From NCBI RefSeq assembly GCF_014873855.1, contig NZ_JADBEL010000002.1:1-64000 (forward strand): DNA of 64,000 bases. The letters are read 5' to 3'. A program made the position numbers and the translations under genes. Source of the stretch: Sporosarcina limicola. GTDB taxonomy: Bacteria; Bacillota; Bacilli; Bacillales_A; Planococcaceae. Below are positions 45,623-54,623 of the stretch, piece after piece. Below the pieces are notes generated by a model. It did no database searches. It was not told where the DNA came from and saw only the letters and a program-made list of their open reading frames with translations. The stretch's first letter is position 1; every line of letters starts with the position of its first letter.

Positions 45623-46489
45623 CTATTTTCTGTATTCAATCACGATGTTTTGCGGGACAGTATCCTGCGGTGGCACTCCATATTCAAGTAGCTCGCCGTT
45701 TACATAGATTTCAGTGTTCTTAGGACGTCCAACACGAATTCTGACATAATCCGTTTCCGTTACGTCAAATTCAACTGATTCCCCTGTTTTCATGATGTCC
45801 GCTTTCGGTGTCATCCATTCTTTGTTTGTTTGGTCCTTTACACCAATCCAAGAATTTCCGTTTAACCGAATTTTAAGCTGAAACGCTTCTGCTTTCGTAA
45901 GTGCATACGTTGACGTTTCTCCATTTACACTTTCAAAAGTTAAAAACTGTTGCGGCTTTTCTGGTTCTGGTTCTGGTTCAGACTCCGGTTTTAGTTCTTT
46001 ATCTTTATCCACTTTACTAGGAGTCGGTTGCTGCTTTTCAACCTGCGTAACATTTGGTCCCGTCTCTCCTTTTTTCAAAAGTCCCCTCGATGCATGATTA
46101 TAGTAAAGAAACCAGACAACAGTAAAAATCACAATGATGCACAGTGCAACAATGATTTTCGGCATCATTTCATTCAGCTTATTGTTACTTTTCAACCCTC
46201 TTCTCCGTGTCAACGGAGAAGAGGAAATCTGACCCGTTTCCTGCTTCTGTTGAATTGTAGAAGACGTTTCCTTATACAAAGATAGCATTTCATCGGCATC
46301 AAGCCCCACCGCTTCCGCATATTGCTTGATGAAGGCACGGACGTAGAAAGAGCCCGGCATCATGCTATAATCTTCATTTTCGATACCGGAAAGATATCTT
46401 TTTTGTATTTTCGTGATTGACTGTAAATCTTCCAACGTGAAACCTTTAGCCGTTCTCGCCTCTTTTAGACGACCACCTAATCCGGTCAT
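45623..46489 (-). CDS. ymfM: RodZ-like helix-turn-helix membrane protein YmfM
   Basis: A 288-residue protein with an N-terminal Cro/CI-type HTH (LGGRLKEARTAKGFTLEDLQ, 'KIQKRYLSGIENEDYS'), a basic stretch and single membrane helix (about 128-147, IIVALCIIVIFTVVWFLYY), a Glu/Pro/Lys-rich linker and an extracytoplasmic beta domain (DUF4115). RodZ links the cell-shape machinery (MreB) to the membrane. The ATG at 46489 follows AGGTAGGTG. Confidence 0.9.
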   Translation of the reverse strand: MTGLGGRLKEARTAKGFTLEDLQSITKIQKRYLSGIENEDYSMMPGSFYVRAFIKQYAEAVGLDADEMLSLYKETSSTIQQKQETGQISSSPLTRRRGLKSNNKLNEMMPKIIVALCIIVIFTVVWFLYYNHASRGLLKKGETGPNVTQVEKQQPTPSKVDKDKELKPESEPEPEPEKPQQFLTFESVNGETSTYALTKAEAFQLKIRLNGNSWIGVKDQTNKEWMTPKADIMKTGESVEFDVTETDYVRIRVGRPKNTEIYVNGELLEYGVPPQDTVPQNIVIEYRK

Positions 46490-46505
46490 CAAATACACCT
46501 ACCTA

Positions 46506-47303
46506 TCAAAAGTTGAATAAACCCGATCCACCCGTTGCCCCCTGGTCGGACATCATATGGTTTTTCTCCATTATTTCATATGTAATTTCCTGATCTGGAT
46601 CGGTTCTTAATTCTATAATATAATCAAAGTCTTCAATATTGTATTCGGAATGTTGCACAAACATATCCGGATGTTCCACCACTTTTATGGATGGCATGCG
46701 CATCATTTCTCTTACGAGTTGTAAATGTCGTTCATCTTCTGCCCTACGCGTTACAATTCCGTCCAAGATAAAGATATTACCCTCGGAAAATTCATCACCC
46801 ATCAAATTACTCCGAACCGTCTGTTTAATCATTGTCGATGAAAGGAAAATCCATTTTTTGTTCGCACAAACACTCGCGGCAACAACCGATTCCGTTTTAC
46901 CGACACGCGGCATACCCCGTATACCTATTAACTTATGACCATCTTGCTTGAATAACTCCGCCATAAAATCGACAAGAATCCCAAGTTCACTACGAAGAAA
47001 ACGAAATGTTTTCCTTTCATCCACATCACGCTGAATATAACGACCGTGGCGAACCGCGAGGATGTCACGTAATTTCGGCTCACGAATTTTTTTCACCTGA
47101 ATCATTTCCATTGTCGATGCAATTTGTTCAAAACGTTTAATCTGATCGTCGTCTTCGGTGCGTAATAACATTCCACGATGTCCGCCATCTACGCCATTAA
47201 TCGTTACGATATTCACGCGTAACATCCCTAGCAGCGATGAAATATCGCCAAGAAGACCGGGACGGTTCACTTGAATCTCATATTCAAGATACCATTCACC
47301 CAT
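46506..47303 (-). CDS. ymfK: DUF3388 protein YmfK with ACT-like and P-loop-like segments
   Basis: A 265-residue conserved protein. The N-terminus (YLEYEIQVNRPGLLGDISSL) looks like an ACT ligand-binding domain; the second half has GIRGMPRVGKTESVV near 130, which fits a Walker A loop (GxxxxGKT), and a later strand NIFILDGIV. No clear Walker B catalytic Glu. Function unknown. AAGGGG lies 8 nt before the ATG at 47303. The DUF3243 gene ymfJ that precedes ymfK in B. subtilis is missing here. Confidence 0.85.
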   Translation of the reverse strand: MGEWYLEYEIQVNRPGLLGDISSLLGMLRVNIVTINGVDGGHRGMLLRTEDDDQIKRFEQIASTMEMIQVKKIREPKLRDILAVRHGRYIQRDVDERKTFRFLRSELGILVDFMAELFKQDGHKLIGIRGMPRVGKTESVVAASVCANKKWIFLSSTMIKQTVRSNLMGDEFSEGNIFILDGIVTRRAEDERHLQLVREMMRMPSIKVVEHPDMFVQHSEYNIEDFDYIIELRTDPDQEITYEIMEKNHMMSDQGATGGSGLFNF

Positions 47304-47443
47304 CTGACACACCCCTTTTGTCCCTTAATGAAGACGCATATCTATATAAGACGCACAAAATGCAACTTAGTTCTATAATAACGGATTCAACACATTAAGA
47401 AAAGGAAAATATACAAAGAGCTTTCAGTACCTTGATCTTAAAA

Positions 47444-48178
47444 TTAAATATACCAGCCGCCGTTCACTTTCATGATTTCACCAGTTATATAATCCGACTT
47501 TTCACTTAAAAGGAAATTAACCACTTCAGCGACATGCTTAGGTTTTCCGAAAGTCATAAGTGGGATTTCATCTATAACCATTTGTTGTTCATCAACCGGA
47601 ATTTCGTGATTCATGCGTGTTTCAATCCACCCTGGAGCGACCGCATTGACACGTATCCCTGAATAGGCTGCTTCCTTTGCGTACGCCTTGACAAATGCGT
47701 GTTGTGCCCCTTTTACAGCTGAATACATTACTTCTCCCGCAGCACCTGTATTTCCCCAGATTGACCCTATCATGACGACATACGATTTTTCAAAATTACG
47801 TAGTTGGGAAGAGACGAGGCTAATAAATCTTGCCGGGTTTTGAACATGGACTTTCCATAAGGCATCCATGTCATCGGCAGTCGTATCGGTCAAAAGCTTA
47901 AGCATCGATTGACCATTTGCTACGACAACTGCACGTAACTGACGAACTTGTCCAGCAAGCGCGTCCGCACCGTCAACTGAGTTGAAGTTGGCATGGACCG
48001 TTTTGAATTGTGCATTTGGGTATGCTTCGGATAATTCTAGTTGTAAACGCTCTACTTGTATATAATTTTCATGGAAATGAAGGTAAAGCGACCAGCCCGA
48101 AGCCGCTAGACTCCGGCTAATCGCCTCTCCAATTCCTCCGGATGCACCCAGAACGATACAGTACTGACGGTCCATCAT
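47444..48178 (-). CDS. ymfI: EF-P 5-aminopentanone reductase YmfI (SDR family)
   Basis: A 244-residue short-chain dehydrogenase/reductase. The NAD(P) motif GASGGIGEAISR lies at about 11-22, the NGQ strand (VVVANGQSM) near 87 and the catalytic YSAVK near 153, preceded by the Ser in MIGSIWGN. In B. subtilis YmfI reduces 5-aminopentanone on Lys32 of elongation factor P. It overlaps the ymfH stop by 4 bp and forms an operon with ymfF and ymfH. Confidence 0.92.
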   Translation of the reverse strand: MMDRQYCIVLGASGGIGEAISRSLAASGWSLYLHFHENYIQVERLQLELSEAYPNAQFKTVHANFNSVDGADALAGQVRQLRAVVVANGQSMLKLLTDTTADDMDALWKVHVQNPARFISLVSSQLRNFEKSYVVMIGSIWGNTGAAGEVMYSAVKGAQHAFVKAYAKEAAYSGIRVNAVAPGWIETRMNHEIPVDEQQMVIDEIPLMTFGKPKHVAEVVNFLLSEKSDYITGEIMKVNGGWYI

Positions 48179-49473
48179 TGCACTTTTTCTGCCGGATGAA
48201 CTGTGAAAACAGTATGACTGCTTTCATCCGAAAATGTTTGGAATGCATCTTTCAAATTTTCGACAGTCAATTTTTCAAGTGTTGGAACGACATCAAACAA
48301 GTTCATGCCATTAAATGCAAAACGTGTAAACTGATTGGCGATGAAATCAGGAGAATTCAATGAACGCATGAATTGTCCGATTTTCTTCTTCCTCCTTCTA
48401 TCCAGTTCAACGTCCGTAATCGGCCATGACTCAGAAGCGTCATGCATCGTTTTACGGATTGCTATGTCTAGCTTCTCCGGTTGGTCAGTATCAGAACCGA
48501 CCATCGCAAATCCGAACCCTTGTTCAAGGGTAAAGTCATAGGAGAACGACTCATCGATAAGACCTTCATTGTAAGCCGCTGTATAGAATGGAGAGGTTCT
48601 ACCAAACAGGATATCGAGAACAAGGCCTGATGAAAGCTCTTGAATAAGCATTTCTTCTCCTTCTACGTCTGTTTTATTGCATTTCATACCAATATTCACT
48701 TTCGGCTTAGTTATATCCATGGCCAGCGTCCGCTTACTTATCGCAATCGTATTCACTTCCGACGGGAAGCTACGGATGATATCTGCCGGTTCTTCAAATG
48801 TTTTCGAATCTTGATTCTTCTTGATGAATGCCATCATTTCTTTAGGATCAACTGCTCCGACAACAAACAATACCATATTGGATGGATGATAAAACGTTCC
48901 ATAACATTCATACAAATGTTCGGCCGTAATGTCCTGAATCGTTTCAACCGTACCTGCAATATCAATCTTCACAGGGTGTTCATGAAACATATTTTCGATT
49001 GTGCCGAAATAAAGACGCCAATCAGGTTGGTCATCATACATCGTTATTTCCTGGGCAATTATTCCCTTTTCCTTTTCAACCGTTTTCTTAGTGAAATACG
49101 GTTCCTGTACGAAATCGAGGAGAATTTCCGTATTGTCATACAGCTTATCCGTTGCGGAAAACAAATACGCAGTGCGAGTAAATGACGTGTATGCATTTGC
49201 TGCTGCACCATTTACACTGAACTTCTGAAACACGTCTCCATCCTCTTTTTCAAAAAGCTTATGTTCAAGAAAATGAGCGATACCATCCGGAACCGTTACT
49301 TCCTCTGTTTGCCCACGTGGGATGAACGTACGGTCAATTGAACCGTATTTAGTCGTGAACGTCACGAACGTCTTTGAAAATCCGCGTTTTGGTAAAATAT
49401 AGACATCAAGTCCGTTAGAGAGTTTTTCGTTATATAATGTTTCCTGTAAATTTTCAAAATGGATTTTTTTCAT
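48175..49473 (-). CDS. ymfH: M16 family metallopeptidase YmfH (EF-P modification-associated)
   Basis: A 432-residue insulinase-like protein with the inverted zinc motif HFLEH in GIAHFLEHKLFEKEDGD near 66 and the downstream Glu in EKEKGIIAQEITMYDD near 143. This should be the catalytic partner of the YmfF/YmfH pair. Linked in B. subtilis to EF-P 5-aminopentanol modification. GAAGGGAG precedes the ATG; only 1 bp separates it from the ymfF stop. Confidence 0.93.
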   Translation of the reverse strand: MKKIHFENLQETLYNEKLSNGLDVYILPKRGFSKTFVTFTTKYGSIDRTFIPRGQTEEVTVPDGIAHFLEHKLFEKEDGDVFQKFSVNGAAANAYTSFTRTAYLFSATDKLYDNTEILLDFVQEPYFTKKTVEKEKGIIAQEITMYDDQPDWRLYFGTIENMFHEHPVKIDIAGTVETIQDITAEHLYECYGTFYHPSNMVLFVVGAVDPKEMMAFIKKNQDSKTFEEPADIIRSFPSEVNTIAISKRTLAMDITKPKVNIGMKCNKTDVEGEEMLIQELSSGLVLDILFGRTSPFYTAAYNEGLIDESFSYDFTLEQGFGFAMVGSDTDQPEKLDIAIRKTMHDASESWPITDVELDRRRKKKIGQFMRSLNSPDFIANQFTRFAFNGMNLFDVVPTLEKLTVENLKDAFQTFSDESSHTVFTVHPAEKVQ

Positions 49474-49474
49474 T

Positions 49475-50749
49475 TTACTTTGACTCCCTTCCGGATAACA
49501 GATAGACGATTTCCAACATAATTTCAGACGCCATTGCTTGAACGTCCTTTTTTGTCACTGCTTCCCATCCAAAAATCAGTGTGTCCGCTGTGAAATGTTC
49601 ATCCAACTCTTTGTATTGATCGAACACTTCAATTTGCCCCCGTGCAGAGTCAAACGCGCTTTTAATGCCATTTGCGAGTAATGCTTTCGTCTGTTCAAGC
49701 TCAAGATCCGTGATATCGCCTTGCTGAAGCGCAAGAAGTTGCGCATTGATAAGACTGACAGCTTTTTCTTCAAGCTCCGCGTCGATGCCCGCTGTTACAT
49801 AGAGCAATCCATAGTGGGAAGAATAGGAACTCGATGCATAGTAAGCCATGCTCTCTTTTTCGCGAACATTCATAAACAACTTACTATGTGCAAAGCCACC
49901 AAAAATACCGTTTGCTACTTGCATTTTCATGTAATCAGGATGATCAAACGCAATTGGTGTGCTGAAACCTAGATGCAGTTTCCCTTGTTTCATTTCCTGC
50001 TTTTCCATCACATGGCGGACTTCCACTGGCTGCTCTGTCACAGTTTGTCTGACTGTAGGACGTGCGTGCACCGTACGACCATTGAATGCAAACAGGGATT
50101 TAACTTTTTCTACCATGACATCTTCGTCAATATCACCGACGATGTAAATGTCGATTTCATCTTCACGCAACATATTTTCGTAAGTAGCTAAAAGTGCTTC
50201 AGAGGTAAGTGCTTCGATATCCTCTTCCTTGCCATATGTCGATGTCGATACTGGACTATCCGGCCGTAATAGCTCGAGCATTCGTTTTTGTGCATAACGC
50301 GCCTTATCATCGTATACGGAACGGATTCGTTCTTTTACAGAACGCTTTTCTCGATTAACAATCGCTTCATCAAACTGTCCATCCACTAAATTCGGTTCAA
50401 AGATGACAGATTGCATTAAGCTAATCACTTCATCAAGCACGCCACCTTCTGCCAAATATTCATCATTCACACATTCAGCGTTCAGTGAAACGATATGTGT
50501 ATCGCCTCGTTTAGCTACATCCATGTACAACACGGTCCCGTATAATTCGTCTAACTTATTACGGAACTCGGTTTCAGTCTGATATTTCCCGTTCGAATCT
50601 TGAAGGACATTAGCAAGAACCGTTCGTGCTGCCGCTTTCTTTTCATCTAAAGTCGATTTCCATTTCACCGAGAAATTGACGGTTTTGAATTGGTCCGACT
50701 TTCGGATATATAGTGTGACGCCTTGTTGAAGCTCAACTTTTTTAAACAT
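49475..50749 (-). CDS. ymfF: M16-like protein YmfF without zinc motif
   Basis: A 424-residue M16-fold protein that lacks HxxEH: the matching region reads VLANVLQDSNGKYQTETEF. It should be the non-catalytic partner of YmfH, as in other two-subunit M16 pairs. The arginine/tyrosine pocket typical of inactive subunits may be in AYYASSSYSSHYGLLY near 320. The ATG at 50749 is set by AGAGGTG 8 nt upstream; an in-frame extension to 50821 has no binding site. Confidence 0.92.
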   Translation of the reverse strand: MFKKVELQQGVTLYIRKSDQFKTVNFSVKWKSTLDEKKAAARTVLANVLQDSNGKYQTETEFRNKLDELYGTVLYMDVAKRGDTHIVSLNAECVNDEYLAEGGVLDEVISLMQSVIFEPNLVDGQFDEAIVNREKRSVKERIRSVYDDKARYAQKRMLELLRPDSPVSTSTYGKEEDIEALTSEALLATYENMLREDEIDIYIVGDIDEDVMVEKVKSLFAFNGRTVHARPTVRQTVTEQPVEVRHVMEKQEMKQGKLHLGFSTPIAFDHPDYMKMQVANGIFGGFAHSKLFMNVREKESMAYYASSSYSSHYGLLYVTAGIDAELEEKAVSLINAQLLALQQGDITDLELEQTKALLANGIKSAFDSARGQIEVFDQYKELDEHFTADTLIFGWEAVTKKDVQAMASEIMLEIVYLLSGRESK

Positions 50750-50841
50750 ACAAACACCTCTGTTTTCGTTAATATGTGGAAACCTTACTTTACTATACAT
50801 TTCAAATGGTGAACTAGGCAATTTATTGCTTTCAAAAACAA

Positions 50842-50884
50842 AAAACTGCCTAAAAAGTCCCCTACAGACTCCTTAGACAGCTAC
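50842..50884 (-). terminator. Terminator of the nucleoside ABC transporter operon
   Basis: Minus strand CTGTCTAAGGAGTC pairs with GACTTTTTAGGCAG and is followed by a TTTTTTG tract; 4 bp after the last permease stop. Confidence 0.82.
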
Positions 50885-50888
50885 AATT

Positions 50889-51848
50889 TTACCGATTTCC
50901 TTTAATATAGGGTTGACCATTTGCTTTCGGCGCATTTGCTCTACCGATGAATCCTGCAAGTGCAAGAATCGTTAATACGTAAGGTAGGATATGCAAATAG
51001 ACCGCTGGAACATTCTTCATAAAATCAATACCTGACGAACTGATGGCAAGTGCCTGTGCAAATCCGAAGAACAGCGCCGCACCCATCGCACCTATCGGAT
51101 GCCATTTCCCAAAGATCATCGCAGCGAGCGCCATGAAGCCTTGACCGTTGATGGTCGCATGACCGAAATCTCCTGCCATCGTCTGTGCATATACTGCGCC
51201 ACCGATACCCGCAAGACCACCAGAAATGATAACTGCGATGTAGCGGATTTTCGTAACATTTATGCCCATTGTATCTGCAGCCATCGGATGTTCTCCGACT
51301 GCACGTAAACGGAGGCCGAATGGCGTTTTATAAATGATGAACCACGCAAGGATGGCAACACCGATTGCCAATATCGACGAGCCGTAAATCCCTTTAAATA
51401 ACAGAGGTCCAAGGAACGGGATATCTTTTAAAATAGGTATATTGAGAACCGGAATGCTTCTCTCGATAAATTCCGTCTGTCCTTTGCCGAAAATCATTTT
51501 AACTAAAAATAAAGCGATCGCAATACCAAGCATATTGATAGCAACACCTGATACAACTTGGTCCGCGCGGAATGAAATTGATGCAACTGCGTGCAGAATG
51601 GAAAATAGGCCCGATACAATCATAGCCACAAGAATAGACACCCATGGAGTCCAAGCACCAAATGTACTTGCAAAGGATAGATTGAACAGAATACCACTGA
51701 AGGCACCCATAACCATGAGTCCTTCTAGACCAATGTTAACAACACCTGAACGTTCAGAGAACACGCCGCCGATTGCAGTGAATATAAGCGGGGCAGCGTA
51801 AGCAATCATCATTGGTACGATAAAGTAGAGTACTTCTAGGAATGTCAT
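50889..51848 (-). CDS. nupQ: Nucleoside ABC transporter permease (NupQ-like)
   Basis: A 319-residue inner-membrane permease of the BPD_transp_2 family, with about 8-9 hydrophobic segments. Landmarks: VNIGLEGLMVMGAF near 37, GERSGVVN-like ERSGVVNIG, VGEHPMAADTMGINV near 183 and GGLAGIGGAVY near 210. It pairs with the next permease to import nucleosides supplied by the BMP lipoprotein. One base separates it from nupP. Confidence 0.9.
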   Translation of the reverse strand: MTFLEVLYFIVPMMIAYAAPLIFTAIGGVFSERSGVVNIGLEGLMVMGAFSGILFNLSFASTFGAWTPWVSILVAMIVSGLFSILHAVASISFRADQVVSGVAINMLGIAIALFLVKMIFGKGQTEFIERSIPVLNIPILKDIPFLGPLLFKGIYGSSILAIGVAILAWFIIYKTPFGLRLRAVGEHPMAADTMGINVTKIRYIAVIISGGLAGIGGAVYAQTMAGDFGHATINGQGFMALAAMIFGKWHPIGAMGAALFFGFAQALAISSSGIDFMKNVPAVYLHILPYVLTILALAGFIGRANAPKANGQPYIKGNR

Positions 51849-51849
51849 A

Positions 51850-52896
51850 TCACTTCGCCCCCTTTTTCTTATTCATGCGTTGGAGTCCGACGCGAATGAT
51901 GTAGCCAGATGCAACAAAGAAAATGATAAGTGCAATGACAATAGAGACAATTTCAATTGGAATACCCGCAGCATTCGGCATATTACCTGCTCCGTATTTC
52001 AACGAACCGAATAGCGACGCTCCAAAAATGACGCCGAGCGGGGTATTTGCACCTAATAATGCAACTGCGATACCGTCGAAACCGATTCCAGTGAAACCAG
52101 CAAGGGTAGCCATATATCCGAATGTTCCGAGCGCTTCCATCGCGCCGCCAAGACCGGCGAATGCACCTGAAATGACCATTGACAACACAATATTCTTATT
52201 GACATTCATACCTGCGTATTGAGATGCATGATCATTAAATCCCACTGATTTTAGTTCAAATCCAGTTTTCGTTTTTTCAAGGATGAACCACATGACCACT
52301 ACCATCGCTAGCGCAACGAGAATTCCATAATGCAATGTTGAGAAATCCGTAAGATTCGCCAAGAATTCGGATCTAAGCGATGCCGTCTCTTTAATTGGGT
52401 CCGTTTTATAATTTCCACCGGATACTGTCTTGATAAGTGCGTTCACCGAATGTAGCGCAATATAGTTCATCATAATGGTAACGATAACTTCGTGCACACC
52501 GAATTTTGCTTTCAATAGTCCAGGGACAAGTCCCCATAACGCTCCCGCCGCTGCCGCAGCAAGTAATGCGAATGGTATGTGGATAATAGCAGGGAGTTCA
52601 AAAGTCACCCCGACGTAAGCAGCTGCGAACCAACCTACGATTAGTTGTCCTTCGACACCAATATTGAACAAGCCTGTACGGAATGCAAAGGCTACTGCAA
52701 GACCAGCTAAAATATAGGGACTTATTTGCCTAATCGTCTCACCAATTGCATAGGAATCCTCGAAAACTCCATTCCATAAGGCGATATAGCCATTAATCGG
52801 GTTATATCCACTGAACAGCATGACAACCGCTCCGACAAGGAGACCTAGAATGATTGAAATGATCGGAACTAGTAAATTGATAACTCTATTTGACAT
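51850..52896 (-). CDS. nupP: Nucleoside ABC transporter permease (NupP-like)
   Basis: A 348-residue permease with about 9 membrane segments. It has the coupling-type motifs FNIGVEGQLIVGWF near 78, ELKSVGFNDHASQYAGMNV near 222 and GGAMEALGTFGYM near 252. The ATG at 52896 has AAGGTG 9 nt upstream; four earlier codons in frame lie in that binding site. It overlaps the ATPase gene by about 10 bp. Confidence 0.9.
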   Translation of the reverse strand: MSNRVINLLVPIISIILGLLVGAVVMLFSGYNPINGYIALWNGVFEDSYAIGETIRQISPYILAGLAVAFAFRTGLFNIGVEGQLIVGWFAAAYVGVTFELPAIIHIPFALLAAAAAGALWGLVPGLLKAKFGVHEVIVTIMMNYIALHSVNALIKTVSGGNYKTDPIKETASLRSEFLANLTDFSTLHYGILVALAMVVVMWFILEKTKTGFELKSVGFNDHASQYAGMNVNKNIVLSMVISGAFAGLGGAMEALGTFGYMATLAGFTGIGFDGIAVALLGANTPLGVIFGASLFGSLKYGAGNMPNAAGIPIEIVSIVIALIIFFVASGYIIRVGLQRMNKKKGAK

Positions 52897-54460
52897 CGCG
52901 ATCATCACCTTCTTTCAAAACTACGTCATTAGTAGCCGCACCAACAAACTCTTCTTTCTCTTGACCTGCCATGAGAAGTCCAAGTTGTTGTTCCGTTGTT
53001 TCAGTTGGAGAAACGGTATCTACAATTTTACCATCGTAGATGACTGCAATCCGATCAGAGATATTCATCACTTCATCCAATTCATATGAAATGAGTAGTA
53101 CAGCCTTGCCGTTATCCCGTTGCTCAATTAGTTTCTTATGGATGAACTCAATGGCACCAACATCAAGTCCACGTGTCGGAAGTGCTGCAATGAGTAAGTC
53201 TGGATTGCGATCCACTTCACGTCCGATAATAAGTTTCTGTTGGTTTCCGCCTGACAACGCACGGGCAGGTTCGTGTTCTCCTTGCGTCCGAACGTCATAT
53301 GTCTGAATGATCTTATTGGCTTTTTCCGCAACAATCTTGTAGTTCATGATGCCCTTATTTGAATAGGGTTTTTGATAATACGATTGTAAAGCGGCATTAT
53401 AGCCCACTGAAAAATCCAGAACAAGGCCGTGTTTATGGCGATCCTGTGGAATATGACCAAGACCTGATTCCGTTATTTCTCGGGGATGTTTTCCGGTTAT
53501 ATCTTTCGAATTAAGTTTAATTTTCCCACTTTTCACTTTACGTAAGCCAGTAATTGCTTCAATAAGCTCAGATTGACCATTCCCATCAATTCCTGCAATC
53601 CCGACGATTTCCCCTTTCCTTACGGAGAGGTTTAGGCCTTTCACTTTTTCGATGCCTCGGTAATCTTCAACCACGAGGTTTTCGATATGTAAAATTTCTT
53701 CCGTTGGATGCGAAGGGCCTTTTTCTGTCTTGAATGTCACTTGCCGCCCAACCATCAGTGTCGCTAGTTTCTCTGGATTCGTTTCAACCGTGATGACCGT
53801 ACCGATTCCTTTCCCTTTACGAATGACGGTCACACGATCAGAAACATCCATGATTTCTTGAAGTTTATGTGTAATTAGGATAATCGATTTCCCTTCCGTA
53901 ATGAGCTTCCGCATGATACCGATTAGTTCTTCGATTTCTTGTGGTGTTAAGGAAGCTGTTGGTTCATCGAAAATAAGAATTTCAGCCCCACGATAAAGCG
54001 TTTTCAAAATTTCCACGCGTTGTTGCATCCCAACTGAAATATCCTCTATCTTCGCATAAGGATCGACATCCAATCCATACAGTTTCGAAATTTCCGCAAC
54101 TTTCTTAGCGGAATCTTTGATGTTAAGCATACCCCTCTTTTTCGGTTCATTGCCCAATATAATATTCTCTGTTACTGTCAAATTTTCAACAAGCATGAAA
54201 TGTTGATGTACCATTCCGATTCCGAGATTGTTTGCCACGTTCGGATCCGTGATGTCAGTCTTTTTGCCACGGACACGAATTTCTCCGCCTTCTGGTTGAT
54301 AAAGCCCGAACAGGACGTTCATCAATGTCGATTTCCCCGCACCATTTTCCCCCAATAACGCATGAATCTCCCCTTTTTCTAATTGAAGGGTAATATTATC
54401 GTTAGCGACAAAATTGCCGAATTCTTTTCTAATATTCAGCATTTCAATGACATATTCCAA
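52886..54460 (-). CDS. nupO: Nucleoside ABC transporter ATP-binding protein with two ABC domains (NupO-like)
   Basis: A 524-residue protein with two fused ABC ATPases. First: GENGAGKSTLMN near 37, ISVGMQQRVEIL near 141, FDEPTASLTP near 162. Second: GIDGNGQSELIEA near 290, ALSGGNQQKLIIGREV near 405, and a Walker B LLIAALPTRGLDVG in which the Glu position is altered, as is usual in this family. The TTG at 54460 gives the start MEYVIEMLNIRKEFG, as in B. subtilis YufO; GAGG lies upstream. A hairpin separates it from nupN. Confidence 0.93.
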   Translation of the reverse strand: MEYVIEMLNIRKEFGNFVANDNITLQLEKGEIHALLGENGAGKSTLMNVLFGLYQPEGGEIRVRGKKTDITDPNVANNLGIGMVHQHFMLVENLTVTENIILGNEPKKRGMLNIKDSAKKVAEISKLYGLDVDPYAKIEDISVGMQQRVEILKTLYRGAEILIFDEPTASLTPQEIEELIGIMRKLITEGKSIILITHKLQEIMDVSDRVTVIRKGKGIGTVITVETNPEKLATLMVGRQVTFKTEKGPSHPTEEILHIENLVVEDYRGIEKVKGLNLSVRKGEIVGIAGIDGNGQSELIEAITGLRKVKSGKIKLNSKDITGKHPREITESGLGHIPQDRHKHGLVLDFSVGYNAALQSYYQKPYSNKGIMNYKIVAEKANKIIQTYDVRTQGEHEPARALSGGNQQKLIIGREVDRNPDLLIAALPTRGLDVGAIEFIHKKLIEQRDNGKAVLLISYELDEVMNISDRIAVIYDGKIVDTVSPTETTEQQLGLLMAGQEKEEFVGAATNDVVLKEGDDRDVK

Positions 54461-54576
54461 TGAATTCACATCCTCGCAAGTAGGTTTCTATAATTTGTAT
54501 TTAAATTAACACAAAGAAAATTTCCATCGATGAAAAATATTTTTCTATTAATTTAAATCGTACTTTTATTAAATCA

Positions 54577-54613
54577 AATCATAAAGGCCGGAAAATAACC
54601 GGCCTTTATGATT
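54577..54613 (-). terminator. Intercistronic hairpin between nupN and nupO
   Basis: ATCATAAAGGCCGG pairs with CCGGCCTTTATGAT with a 9-nt loop; the T-tract on the minus strand is poor (TTGATTTAAT). It could stabilise the nupN message or partially terminate, giving more binding protein than transporter. Confidence 0.7.
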
Positions 54614-54623
54614 CTTTTTATAC

